DNA of 64,000 nt from Spartobacteria bacterium LR76 (GCA_003054655.1 QAYZ01000014.1:434001-498000), one strand, 5' to 3'; shown: positions 7,891 through 17,077, numbered from the stretch's first letter. The notes: generated by a model from the sequence alone, not told the origin. Numbers and translations: made by a program.

Positions 7891-9737
7891 AAGAAATTCT
7901 CGGAAAAGCCAAAACCATCCGCGAACTCCTCGGCGGCGCGAAATACTCCATCGACTACTACCAGCGCGAGTACCGTTGGCAGAAAAAGCAGATGTCCGAG
8001 TTGATCGAGGATCTGACGGCAAAGTTTCTCGAAAGCTACCAACCAGGCGATGATCGTAGCGCCGTCGAAAGCTATGGTCACTACTTCCTCGGCTCCATCA
8101 TTATCAGCGATCGCGACGGCCAGAAGTTCATCATCGATGGTCAGCAACGCCTGACCTCCCTCACTCTCCTGCTGATCTACCTCCATCAGCAGCTCGGCGA
8201 CGACGAGGAAAAGAAGCAGCTTGCCGACCTCATCTTCTCGCAGAGATACGGTAGACGATCCTTCAATCTCGACGTGCCGGACCGGACGCCGTGCATGGAG
8301 GCGCTCTACACCCAGCAGAATTTCGATCCGGCCGACCAGCCGGAATCCGTGGGAAACATCCTTGGTCGATTCGATGATATCAAGGAGCAATTCCCCGAGG
8401 AGATCAAAGCCTCCATGCTTCCGTTCTTTGCGGACTGGGTCATAGAAAACGTCCACCTCGTCGAGATCACCGCCTACTCGGACGAAGACGCCTATACGAT
8501 CTTTGAGACCATGAACGACCGCGGGCTTTCCCTCACGCCCACGGATATGCTCAAAGGCTATCTTCTCGCGAACATTACCGATGCAGAAGTCCGGAATCAG
8601 GCGAGCAAAGTCTGGCGCGAACGCGTGGCCGAGTGCCAGGAGTGGGGAAAGGAAGAAGATGCGGATGCGATCAAGGCATGGCTTCGCAGCCAGCACGCGC
8701 GCAAAATTCGGGAACGGAAACGAGATGCCAACCCCGAAGATTTTGACCTTATCGGTACGGAGTTTCATCGCTGGATTCGAGATCAGGAAGACTTCCTCGG
8801 TCTTGCGAATTCCTCGGACTTCGCGCGGTTTATCCAGCGCGATTTCAAGTTCTACACCAGTCAATATCTGCGAACGCGTTGGGCTGGCTGGGAGCTTACG
8901 CCAGGCCTGGAGGCCATACACTTCAACGCTCAGCACAACTTTACCCTACAGTATTCCGTCCTCCTCGCTCCGCTGAATCCCGACGATCCAAGCGACGAGA
9001 TTCTCCGGAAACTCCGGGTCGTCAGCTCCTTTATCGACATCCTCATCACCCGCCGCATTTGGAACTGGCGGAATATCGACTATTCCACGCTGCAATACGC
9101 GATGTTTACCGTCATCCGAGACATACGCGGCAAGAGTGCTCAGGAGGCTGCCGCCATCCTTACGCAACGGCTGGTTGAGGATGAGGAAACCTTCGCCATG
9201 AACGAACGGTTTTCCATGCATGGCACGAACGGCCGGCAGATTCATCGCCTCCTCGCGAGAATGACCGATTATGTCGAAACGCAATCCGGACTCGCCTCCC
9301 GCTACGCGGAATACATGGCCCCGGGGAGGAATCGCTACGAAATCGAGCACATCTGGGCTTACCATCCCGAGCGGCACAAAGACGAGTTCAGCCACCCAAA
9401 CGACTTTGCCCTCATGCGGGATCGTATCGGGGGCCTGCTCCTCCTTCCCAAAGCCTTCAACGCAAGCTATGGAGATCTGCCTTACGCCGACGAACACGAG
9501 CCGGAGAAAGGCAAACTGACGCACTATAACGCGCAGAACCTCCTTGCACGTTCTCTCCATCCTCTCTGTTACCAAAACAATCCCGGGTTTCTTCGGTTTG
9601 TTGAAACGAGTGGTCTGCCGTTCAGGCCATTTACGGAATTCAAATCCATCGAGATGGAGGAACGCTGCGATCTCTATCTGAAGCTCGCCGAACGCATCTG
9701 GAACCCCGATCGCGTCATGGAGGCTGCAACCGTATGA
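7887..9737 (+). CDS. DUF262/DUF1524 GmrSD-like endonuclease-type protein
   Basis: 616 residues. The N-terminal DUF262 (GmrS/ParB-like NTPase) shows IDYYQREYRWQ (22-32) and the hallmark DGQQRLTSLTLL (84-95). The middle has the usual FETMNDRGLSLTPTDMLK box. The C-terminal DUF1524 region, an HNH-like His-Me nuclease, shows YEIEHIWAYHPERH at ~481-494 and GGLLLLPKAFN. GmrSD-type proteins are type IV restriction enzymes acting on modified DNA; many relatives are used as phage defence. The usual His-x-x-Pro reads His-Ile-Trp-Ala here, so the nuclease site is slightly atypical. It is wedged between hsdM and hsdS with 4-nt overlaps on both sides, so it is made with the type I system. Confidence 0.88.
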   Translation: MKEILGKAKTIRELLGGAKYSIDYYQREYRWQKKQMSELIEDLTAKFLESYQPGDDRSAVESYGHYFLGSIIISDRDGQKFIIDGQQRLTSLTLLLIYLHQQLGDDEEKKQLADLIFSQRYGRRSFNLDVPDRTPCMEALYTQQNFDPADQPESVGNILGRFDDIKEQFPEEIKASMLPFFADWVIENVHLVEITAYSDEDAYTIFETMNDRGLSLTPTDMLKGYLLANITDAEVRNQASKVWRERVAECQEWGKEEDADAIKAWLRSQHARKIRERKRDANPEDFDLIGTEFHRWIRDQEDFLGLANSSDFARFIQRDFKFYTSQYLRTRWAGWELTPGLEAIHFNAQHNFTLQYSVLLAPLNPDDPSDEILRKLRVVSSFIDILITRRIWNWRNIDYSTLQYAMFTVIRDIRGKSAQEAAAILTQRLVEDEETFAMNERFSMHGTNGRQIHRLLARMTDYVETQSGLASRYAEYMAPGRNRYEIEHIWAYHPERHKDEFSHPNDFALMRDRIGGLLLLPKAFNASYGDLPYADEHEPEKGKLTHYNAQNLLARSLHPLCYQNNPGFLRFVETSGLPFRPFTEFKSIEMEERCDLYLKLAERIWNPDRVMEAATV

Positions 9738-11116
9738 TCGATGGGCTCAAACCTTATGCGGAATACAAGGAGTCGAACATTCCTTGGATGCCGTCTATGC
9801 CTTTGGGCTGGAATACCGAACGCGCAAAGTGGCTGTTCACGAAGATGAACCGACCAGTTCGGTCCGATGATGAAGTGGTGACTTGCTTTCGGGACGGAAT
9901 GGTGACCCTTCGCAAGAACCGCCGGTTACGTGGTTTTACGGAAGCTGTTGTTGAAGCAGGGTATCAAGGTATTCGCAAGGGCGACCTCGTGATTCACGCG
10001 ATGGATGCGTTTGCTGGTGCAGTTGGCGTGTCGGACAGCGACGGGAAGGGCACGCCCGTCTATTCCGTGTGCCAGGCAAAACGAGAAGCCAACTCGCATT
10101 ACTATGCTCTCGCTGTTCGCCAGATGGCGCAGGCGCAATGGATCCTCGCTATCGCCAAGGGCATTCGGGAACGCTCGACCGATTTCCGATTTGAAACATT
10201 TGGCAATCAACGTGTGCCGCTTCCTCCCCCAGACGAGCAGGTAGCCATCGTGCGGTTTCTGGAGCATGCAAACCGGAAGATCGACGGGTTCATCCGTGCG
10301 AAGCGGAAGCTGATCGGTCTCCTGAACGAACAAAAGCAGGCCATCATCCACCGCGCCGTGACCCGAGGACTCAACCCCGATGCCCCCCTCAAACCCTCCG
10401 GCATCCCCTGGCTCGGCGACATTCCTGAGCATTGGGAGGTGCGGCAACTTAGGCGCGTTTGCAAGCGAATCAAGACAGGCGGCACTCCTAAGGAGGTAGA
10501 TGAAAAGTTTTTCGAAGCAGGCGGATTCAATTGGCATACGCCATCCGATTTTCGTGATGCAATCGAACTGGGTGCCGCATCTCGTCAGCTCTCCAAGTTG
10601 GGCCTGGCTGAGGTTACTGTTTTTCCTGCAAATACGATTCTGATGATCGGTATAGGAGCAACAATTGGCAAGGTATCCATCAGTCGATTGCCATGCAGTT
10701 GCAATCAGCAAATCAACGCGATTCTTCCGAAGCAAAAGCTGATTCATGTAGATTTTCTAGCTTACTACCTAAGGACGCTGCGCAAATACATTGTTGACTG
10801 CGGAAAATTCACGACGATGCCAATCATCAATCAAGACGAGACAAAGCGGCTCCCCATCTTAATTCCCCCGAATTTCGAACAGGAGAAAATAGCGTCTTAC
10901 GTTGAGCAAGCGTCAAAGCCCTTCAATGCCGCCATCGTCCGAACTAAGCGAGAAATTACACTGATGCACGAATACCAGACGCGGCTGACGGTAGACGTTG
11001 TGACCGGAAAGCTGGACGTTCGTGCTGCCGCCGCGAAACTGCCCGGTATACTACTCGCTACCGATCCGACCGACGACGACACGATGGAAGAGCCCGAAGC
11101 CGAAGACGCAAAATGA
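9734..11116 (+). CDS. hsdS: Type I restriction-modification specificity subunit HsdS
   Basis: 460 residues with two target-recognition halves. TRD1 begins at IPWMPSMPLGW and ends near PPPDEQVAIVRFL. The central coiled-coil spacer (NRKIDGFIRAKRKLIGLLNEQKQAII) leads to the second half, starting GIPWLGDIPEHWEV and ending LPILIPPNFEQEKIASYVEQ. The C-terminus has the typical DVVTGKLDVRAAAAKLP. HsdS chooses the bipartite DNA site for both HsdM and HsdR. Only one hsdS copy is seen and no inverted partial copy, so phase variation by TRD swapping is not indicated. It overlaps both neighbours by 4 nt. The target site cannot be read from sequence alone. Confidence 0.93.
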   Translation: MIDGLKPYAEYKESNIPWMPSMPLGWNTERAKWLFTKMNRPVRSDDEVVTCFRDGMVTLRKNRRLRGFTEAVVEAGYQGIRKGDLVIHAMDAFAGAVGVSDSDGKGTPVYSVCQAKREANSHYYALAVRQMAQAQWILAIAKGIRERSTDFRFETFGNQRVPLPPPDEQVAIVRFLEHANRKIDGFIRAKRKLIGLLNEQKQAIIHRAVTRGLNPDAPLKPSGIPWLGDIPEHWEVRQLRRVCKRIKTGGTPKEVDEKFFEAGGFNWHTPSDFRDAIELGAASRQLSKLGLAEVTVFPANTILMIGIGATIGKVSISRLPCSCNQQINAILPKQKLIHVDFLAYYLRTLRKYIVDCGKFTTMPIINQDETKRLPILIPPNFEQEKIASYVEQASKPFNAAIVRTKREITLMHEYQTRLTVDVVTGKLDVRAAAAKLPGILLATDPTDDDTMEEPEAEDAK

Positions 11117-12198
11117 AGATATTCCTCTGCTCGACCTCCTTTGACCTCGAAGACCTTCGCGCGCTTGCTGTGAACCGATTCGGCGACAGGCATGAATTCA
11201 TCCATTTCGAAGATGCCGCATTCCCTTCGCGGCGAGGTTTGCACTCGCACGATCAATGCATCGAAGCGGTAAAGCAAGCAGACGTAGTGGTTTGCATTAT
11301 CGATCGTCGCTATGGCGGTCACTATCGAGGCAAAAACAGCGCCGCATTTCCTGAACAGAGTTTGAAGTTCAAAGTCACGGTTGGGACAGAGAAAAAAACA
11401 GTCGAAACCAAGATTGCCACAAAAGACCTCAGTATTTCCTGGTGCGAACTCCTCACCGCTTTCGAAGCTGAGAAGTATGTAATTACTTTTGCGCGGAGAC
11501 GCACGCTGGACGAGAAGGCGACGAGACGGGCGAACCAAGGAGTAGAGAGCTTCACACCGGCTCACGTCGATGACATTCGCGTGTTCGACTTGCTGGACTG
11601 GATTACGAAGCAGCCCAAGGACAATTGGATCATCCCATTTGACACCGCCGTAGACTTTCTGGAAAAGCTCGAAAAGTGGCTCGACGTAGCGGATGCCTCG
11701 ATGGTCCTGCCGGCTACACCGGAATCACGGACTCAGAAGCCAATCACGGTTATCGTCGAGGGGCAGACCGACGCGGAGGTCGTTAAAGTGATTGCCAAAA
11801 AATATGTGGTCAACAGACCCCTGTCTTTGGTCGTCGCTCAAGGAAAACGCGCCTTACTTGGAAACCTGCAAATGTATGCCCAAGCCTTTAAAGACTCGGC
11901 AGGACTCATTGTTCTCGCAGACGCCGACACTTCGGACGATAGGGAGATCCAAATACAGAAAGATCAGCTCCAGCAAATCGTCGCCAATACCGGGCGATCC
12001 GATATTCGTGTTGTATTCGCAGTACCTGAAATCGAAGCATGGCTCGGCAAGACCGAGTTTAAAAGGGATCGAATGTCCAAATTCAATAAGCTGCATAAGG
12101 AACTTTACCATCTTCAGGAAGAACTCGGCGCTCGCGCCAAGTCGATGCCGTCATTATCGGAGTTCATTGAGGCATTAAAAGAGTTTGACCGAAAATAG
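11113..12198 (+). CDS. DUF4062-TOPRIM fusion, candidate defence effector
   Basis: 361 residues. Residues 1-~75 match DUF4062: MKIFLCSTSFDLEDLR, an acidic FEDAAFPS segment, DVVVCIIDRRYGG. This small alpha/beta domain often heads NACHT or other NTPase defence-like proteins. After a ~130-residue linker comes a TOPRIM-type nuclease fold: IVEGQTD with E216, LADADTSDD with D270 and D272, and AVPEIEAWL at ~303-311, the last resembling RloB/DUF4276-like TOPRIM proteins. I infer a sensor or adaptor joined to a metal-dependent nuclease. It is encoded by a 4-nt overlap after hsdS and 3 nt before darT. I know of no named system with this exact fusion. Confidence 0.7.
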   Translation: MKIFLCSTSFDLEDLRALAVNRFGDRHEFIHFEDAAFPSRRGLHSHDQCIEAVKQADVVVCIIDRRYGGHYRGKNSAAFPEQSLKFKVTVGTEKKTVETKIATKDLSISWCELLTAFEAEKYVITFARRRTLDEKATRRANQGVESFTPAHVDDIRVFDLLDWITKQPKDNWIIPFDTAVDFLEKLEKWLDVADASMVLPATPESRTQKPITVIVEGQTDAEVVKVIAKKYVVNRPLSLVVAQGKRALLGNLQMYAQAFKDSAGLIVLADADTSDDREIQIQKDQLQQIVANTGRSDIRVVFAVPEIEAWLGKTEFKRDRMSKFNKLHKELYHLQEELGARAKSMPSLSEFIEALKEFDRK

Positions 12199-12201
12199 CT
12201 G

Positions 12202-12867
12202 ATGCCAATGCCTGCTCCTCGCCAACCCAAAATCTATCACATCCTGCACGTCGACCGGCTCGCATCGGTGCTGGCGTGTGGCGAATTGTTGTCGGATGCG
12301 CAAGTGATTGCGAATCGACTGCCAGGAACCATGATAGGAATGAGCAGTATCAAGCGGCGACGGTTGGAGCATAATTTTCTGGAAAGTCACCCTGGCCTGA
12401 AGGTCGGAGAATGCGTGCCCTTCTATTTTTGCCCGCGCTCAGTAATGCTCTACCTGATCTATCAGGGAAATCACGAGGAACTAACCTACCGTGGCGGTCA
12501 AGGGAAGATCATTCATTTGGAATGCGATTTGTATGAGGCGGTCAACTGGGCTCGGCAATTCAATCGTCGGTGGGCGTTCACCCTCTCCAACGCAGGATCC
12601 TTTTACTTCGAGGACCGTGCCAACCTCTCTTGCCTGGATGAAGTCAACTGGACGGCAGTTGCTGCGAATAGATGGAGCGGACCGGGAGTGGACACGAGTA
12701 TAAAAGAGGGCAAACAGGCCGAGTTTCTCATGGAAGGGAGTTTTCCTTGGCAACTGGTTGAGCGCGTTGGTGTTCCGTCTCTCGCCCTATATCACCATGT
12801 ATCAGGACTGCTTTCTGAAAATTCGCATCGACCGAGGCTCGAAATTTTGAACGAATGGTATTATTGA
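12202..12867 (+). CDS. darT: DarT-like DNA thymine ADP-ribosyltransferase toxin
   Basis: 221 residues, the DUF4433/DarT length. The NAD-binding start IYHILHVDRLASVLACGELLS (11-31) and the basic SSIKRRR (48-54) are as in DarT. The C-terminal KQAEFLMEG places the catalytic glutamate at E174, in the conserved (K/Q)AEFL motif. DarT uses NAD to ADP-ribosylate thymines in single-stranded DNA, blocking replication; several DarTG systems abort phage infection. It precedes its antitoxin darG by 16 nt, the normal gene order. Unusually, the pair sits inside a type I restriction operon. Confidence 0.88.
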   Translation: MPMPAPRQPKIYHILHVDRLASVLACGELLSDAQVIANRLPGTMIGMSSIKRRRLEHNFLESHPGLKVGECVPFYFCPRSVMLYLIYQGNHEELTYRGGQGKIIHLECDLYEAVNWARQFNRRWAFTLSNAGSFYFEDRANLSCLDEVNWTAVAANRWSGPGVDTSIKEGKQAEFLMEGSFPWQLVERVGVPSLALYHHVSGLLSENSHRPRLEILNEWYY

Positions 12868-12883
12868 TAGAGGTGAACACACG

Positions 12884-13936
12884 ATGATTATCCATACTCG
12901 AGGCGATATCCTGCGTGATGAGTCGGAAGCGATCGTCAATACAGTAAACTGTGTTGGTGTGATGGGGCGTGGTATTGCGTTGCAGTTTCGGAATGCCTAC
13001 CCGGAGAATTTTAAAGCCTACGAAAAGGCCTGCCAGCGGGATCAGGTGCAACCTGGAAAAATGTTCGTATTCGAAACCGGGGAGCTGACTGGTCCGCGCT
13101 ACATTATCAATTTTCCCACCAAGCGGCATTGGCGAGGAAAAAGCAGAATTGAGGACATCGAAGCAGGTTTGAAGGCCCTCGGAGAGGTATTGCGGGACAG
13201 GAATATTCGATCGATCGCGATTCCCCCTTTGGGCAGCGGATTGGGTGGTCTCGACTGGGCGGAGGTAAAACCTCGCATCGAAGCGGCATTGGCCTCCTTC
13301 GAGGATGTTAAGATTGTCATCTATGAGCCCGCTGGAGCGCCATCGACTGAAAAGATGGTACGCAACCGGGAAGTTCCAAAGATGACGCCTGGACGAGCCG
13401 CTCTGGTGGAGTTAGTCCATCGTTATCTTTCCGGCCTGCTCGATCCCTTTGTAACATTGCTGGAGATTCACAAGCTGATGTATTTCATGCAGGAAGCTGG
13501 CGAGCCGCTAAGGCTGCGTTACTCCAAGGCGACGTATGGCCCATTCGCCGAGAATCTGGGCCACGTACTCAAGGCAATCGAAGGACACCTGGTCTCAGGC
13601 TATGCAGATGGTGGCGATGCGCCCGGCAAGCAAATTTCGCTTGTTCCTGGTGCCATCGAGGAGGCTCGACAGTTCCTGAAAGACAACGAGGAAACTCGTG
13701 AGCATTTCTCTAAGGTGGATCGGCTGGTTGCCGGATTTGAATCGCCGGTAGGACTCGAATTGCTCGCCACAGTGCATTGGGTGGCGACACGTGAGCCAAT
13801 GCAGTCGCTGCCTGACTTGGTGTCTAGGATCCATGGGTGGAATGAACGTAAACAGCAGTTTACATCCCGCCAAATCGAACTGGCAGCTGAGGCTTTGAAG
13901 GCCCATGGCTGGATAACGCTGCCACAACCTGCATGA
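12884..13936 (+). CDS. darG: DarG macrodomain antitoxin (DNA ADP-ribosylglycohydrolase)
   Basis: 350 residues. The N-terminal macrodomain (1-~155) has GDIL, IVNTVNCVGVMGRGIA and IPPLGSGLGGLDW. N22 and K80 (INFPTKRHW) fall at the positions reported as important in Thermus DarG. It removes ADP-ribose from DNA thymines, reversing DarT. The C-terminal ~180 residues (VTLLEIHKLMYFMQEAG, TYGPFAENLGHVL) are the helical domain that typically binds and neutralises DarT. The stop overlaps the hsdR start by 4 nt (ATGA), which couples antitoxin and restriction-subunit translation. Confidence 0.92.
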   Translation: MIIHTRGDILRDESEAIVNTVNCVGVMGRGIALQFRNAYPENFKAYEKACQRDQVQPGKMFVFETGELTGPRYIINFPTKRHWRGKSRIEDIEAGLKALGEVLRDRNIRSIAIPPLGSGLGGLDWAEVKPRIEAALASFEDVKIVIYEPAGAPSTEKMVRNREVPKMTPGRAALVELVHRYLSGLLDPFVTLLEIHKLMYFMQEAGEPLRLRYSKATYGPFAENLGHVLKAIEGHLVSGYADGGDAPGKQISLVPGAIEEARQFLKDNEETREHFSKVDRLVAGFESPVGLELLATVHWVATREPMQSLPDLVSRIHGWNERKQQFTSRQIELAAEALKAHGWITLPQPA

Positions 13937-16900
13937 AAACCGACACCACCGAAAAAGGCCTGGAAACTTTGATCATGACCCACATGACCGGAGCGAGCGG
14001 GCTGTCCTCCGGTTTGTCCGGCCTCGTGGCGGAGGATGCGCCTTTGAGCGGAGGCGCCGGCTGGTTCGCGGGTCGCGCGGGGGCTTATGATCGCGAGTAT
14101 GCGGTGGATGTGGACCAGCTCTTTGCGTTTCTTTCGGCCACCCAGCCGGAGGAGACGGCAAAACTCGGCATCGGTGACTACAAGGACAGGAAGAACATGG
14201 CCCGGCAGAAGTTCCTGGCCCGGCTGCAAGGGGAGATCGCGCGACGCGGAACCATCGATGTGTTGAGGCACGGCATCAAGCACGGGGCGCTGAGTTTCGA
14301 TCTGTTTTATGGAACGCCCTCCCCGGAGAACGTGAAGGCGGTGGAGCGGCATGCGGCCAATCGATTCAGCATCACGCGCCAGCTCGCCTATAGTCGCGAG
14401 GAGACGAGGCGGGCGCTCGATCTCTGCGCCTTCGTCAATGGCCTGCCGGTCATGACCTTTGAGCTGAAGAACAGCCTCACCAAGCAGACTGTCGAGGACG
14501 CCATCGAGCAATACCGGCGCGATCGCGACCCGCGAGAGACGCTGTTCGAGTTTGGCCGCTGCGTGGTGCATTTCGCGGTGGATGATGCAAAGGTGGCCAT
14601 GTGTACGGCGCTGAGGGGCAGCAAGGGAATGGCAAAGGACTCGTGGTTTCTCCCCTTTGACCAGGGCTGGAACGACGGAGCTGGCAATCCCCCAAACCCG
14701 ACCGGCCTGAAGACGGACTATCTGTGGAAGCGCATCCTCACCCCTGCGGGGCTGACGGAGATACTGGAGAATTACGCGCAGATCGTGGAGGAGGAGAGCC
14801 CCAGGACCGGCAAGAAAAAGCAGGTCCAGATCTTCCCCCGCTACCACCAGCTCGACGTGGTGCGCAAGCTCCTCGCCGACGTGCGCGAGAAGGGCGCGGG
14901 CCAGCGCTATCTCATTCAGCACTCCGCAGGCAGCGGCAAGTCCAACTCCATCGCGTGGCTGGCGCATCAGCTCATTGACGCACGGAAGGACGGCAAGGAG
15001 GTCTTCAACTCGATCATCGTGATCACCGACCGGCGCATCCTCGACAAGCAGATCCGCGAGACGATCAAGAGCTTTGCCCAGGTCGGGACGATCATCGGCG
15101 CGGTGAAGGAGGGTGCGAGCGTCTCAAAGACGGAGCAGCTCTCGAAATTCCTCAAGGAGGAGAAGAAGATCATCATCTCCACGGTGCAGACTTTTCCCTT
15201 CGTGCTCGACCGCATCGAGTCGGAACACCGGGGCGGCAAATACGCCATCATCATCGACGAGGCCCACAGCAGCCAGGGCGGCCGCTCGGCGGCTGCGATC
15301 AGCGCAGCCCTCGGCGAATCGGGCGAGGAAGAGGACGAAACGACGGAGGACAAGATCAACCGCATCATCGAGCAGCGCAAGATGCTGCCCAATGCCAGTT
15401 ACTTTGCCTTCACCGCCACGCCGAAGAACAAAACGCTGGAAATGTTTGGCATTCCCTATCCCGAGGGGGGAGAGGTGAAGCATCGGCCATTTCACGGCTA
15501 TACGATGAAACAGGCCATTCAGGAGGGATTCATCCTCGATGTACTGAAGCACTATACGCCGGTGGACAGCTACTACCGGCTCGCCAAGACCGTCGAGGGC
15601 GATCCCGAGTTTGACGTCAAGAAGGCGCGCAAGAAGCTGCGTCTTTATGTGGAAAGCCATAGCAAGGCCATCCGCGACAAGGCGGAGATCATGGTCGACC
15701 ATTTTCTCGAGCAGGTCATCGGTCAGAACAAGATCGGGGGCCAGGCGCGGGCGATGGTGGTCACCGGCAGCATCCAGCGCGCGATCGAGTATTTCTTTGC
15801 CTTCACCGCTTATCTCAAGGAGATCAAGAGTCCCTACAAGGCGATCGTCGCCTTCTCCGGGGAGCCGGAGTACAAGGGCGAGAAGGTGACCGAGGCGAGG
15901 CTGAATGGCTTCCCGAGCAACGACATCGCCGATCGGATTCAGGAAGCCCCGTATCGCTTCCTCATCTGCGCAGACAAGTTTCAGACCGGCTACGACGAGC
16001 CGCTGCTGCACACCATGTATGTGGACAAGGCGCTCAGCGGTATTAAAGCCGTGCAGACGCTTTCCCGGCTGAACCGCGCGCATCCCAAGAAGCACGACGT
16101 CTTCGTTCTCGATTTTCAGAACGACACGGAGGTCATCGAAAAGTCGTTCGCCGCCTACTATCGCACGACGATCCTGAGCAAGGAGACCGACCCGAACAAG
16201 CTTCACACCCTCAAGGACGAACTGGACGATTACCAGATTTACTCACCCGAGCAGGTAAACGAATTTGTGACGCTCTATCTCGACGGAAAGATCGTGGACA
16301 AGACGCACCCCATCCTCGATGAATGCGTCGCCGTTTACGTCGCCGATCTCGACGAAGATGGGCAGGTTGATTTCAAGGGCAAGGCCAAGGCCTTTGTCCG
16401 CACGTACGACTTCCTCGCCACCATCCTGCCGTACGGCGTGCAGGAATGGGAGAAGCTCTCCATCTTCCTGAATTTCCTCATCCTGAAGCTGCCTGCGCCG
16501 AAGGAGGAGGATCTGTCCATCGGCATCCTCGAGTCGATCGACATGGACAGCTACCGGGCGGAGAAAAAGGCGACCCTCGCCATCGCCCTGCCCGACGAAG
16601 ATGTCGAGATCGACCCGGTTCCGACCTCGGGAGGCGGTCGCAAGCCGGAACCGGAAATGGACAAGCTTTCCAACATCATCAAGGCGTTCAACGACCAGTT
16701 TGGCGGCTTGTTCAACGATCCCAAGGCCGTGGAAAAGCGGATCATTGACGTGATCCCGCCGAAGGTGCTGGCCGATGAGAAGTATCAAAACGCTAGACGG
16801 CACTCGGATAGGCAGAATGCCCGCATCGAGCACGACCAGGCGCTAAAGAGGGTGATAACCGCGATGTTCAAAGACGACGCCCAGCTTTTCAAACAATTCC

Positions 16901-16962
16901 AGGATAACGACTCCTTCCGCCGCTGGCTCACCGACACCATCTTCGGAATGACTTCGGAATGA
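13933..16962 (+). CDS. hsdR: Type I restriction-modification restriction/translocase subunit HsdR
   Basis: 1009 residues. The N-terminal PD-(D/E)xK nuclease region contains LPVMTFELKN (171-180), with the acidic and lysine residues of the site. The superfamily 2 motor follows: Walker A HSAGSGKSNS (~330-339), DEAH (442-445), FTATPKN (~495) and the later QTGYDEPLLHTMYVDK and LSRLNRAHP motifs. It translocates DNA and cuts unmethylated DNA together with HsdM and HsdS. It is the last gene of the operon. The C-terminal ~130 residues (after VPTSGGGRKPEPEM) are the helical domain that docks on the methylase complex. Confidence 0.95.
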   Translation: MKTDTTEKGLETLIMTHMTGASGLSSGLSGLVAEDAPLSGGAGWFAGRAGAYDREYAVDVDQLFAFLSATQPEETAKLGIGDYKDRKNMARQKFLARLQGEIARRGTIDVLRHGIKHGALSFDLFYGTPSPENVKAVERHAANRFSITRQLAYSREETRRALDLCAFVNGLPVMTFELKNSLTKQTVEDAIEQYRRDRDPRETLFEFGRCVVHFAVDDAKVAMCTALRGSKGMAKDSWFLPFDQGWNDGAGNPPNPTGLKTDYLWKRILTPAGLTEILENYAQIVEEESPRTGKKKQVQIFPRYHQLDVVRKLLADVREKGAGQRYLIQHSAGSGKSNSIAWLAHQLIDARKDGKEVFNSIIVITDRRILDKQIRETIKSFAQVGTIIGAVKEGASVSKTEQLSKFLKEEKKIIISTVQTFPFVLDRIESEHRGGKYAIIIDEAHSSQGGRSAAAISAALGESGEEEDETTEDKINRIIEQRKMLPNASYFAFTATPKNKTLEMFGIPYPEGGEVKHRPFHGYTMKQAIQEGFILDVLKHYTPVDSYYRLAKTVEGDPEFDVKKARKKLRLYVESHSKAIRDKAEIMVDHFLEQVIGQNKIGGQARAMVVTGSIQRAIEYFFAFTAYLKEIKSPYKAIVAFSGEPEYKGEKVTEARLNGFPSNDIADRIQEAPYRFLICADKFQTGYDEPLLHTMYVDKALSGIKAVQTLSRLNRAHPKKHDVFVLDFQNDTEVIEKSFAAYYRTTILSKETDPNKLHTLKDELDDYQIYSPEQVNEFVTLYLDGKIVDKTHPILDECVAVYVADLDEDGQVDFKGKAKAFVRTYDFLATILPYGVQEWEKLSIFLNFLILKLPAPKEEDLSIGILESIDMDSYRAEKKATLAIALPDEDVEIDPVPTSGGGRKPEPEMDKLSNIIKAFNDQFGGLFNDPKAVEKRIIDVIPPKVLADEKYQNARRHSDRQNARIEHDQALKRVITAMFKDDAQLFKQFQDNDSFRRWLTDTIFGMTSE

Positions 16963-16995
16963 CGTATGAGGAGTGGGCTGAATTAGCTTTGATGA

Positions 16996-17019
16996 GCGCA
17001 TCTACAAATGCGTGTTTTT
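16996..17019 (+). terminator. Possible rho-independent terminator of the defence operon
   Basis: A 5-6 bp stem (GCGCAT at 16996-17001 against ATGCG at 17008-17012, 6-nt loop) is followed by TGTTTTTG. It lies 34 bases after the hsdR stop, where an operon terminator is expected. The stem is short, so strength is doubtful. Confidence 0.4.
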
Positions 17020-17077
17020 GTCGCTCTTGTGCTATCGGCACCTCCAATCAGGAGTTTTCTTGTTCACTGGATCCGAA

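Noticed and set aside
9734-11116. Phase-variable hsdS switching by the nearby tyrosine recombinase
   Set aside because: Only one hsdS is present and I found no inverted partial hsdS or TRD copy in the window.
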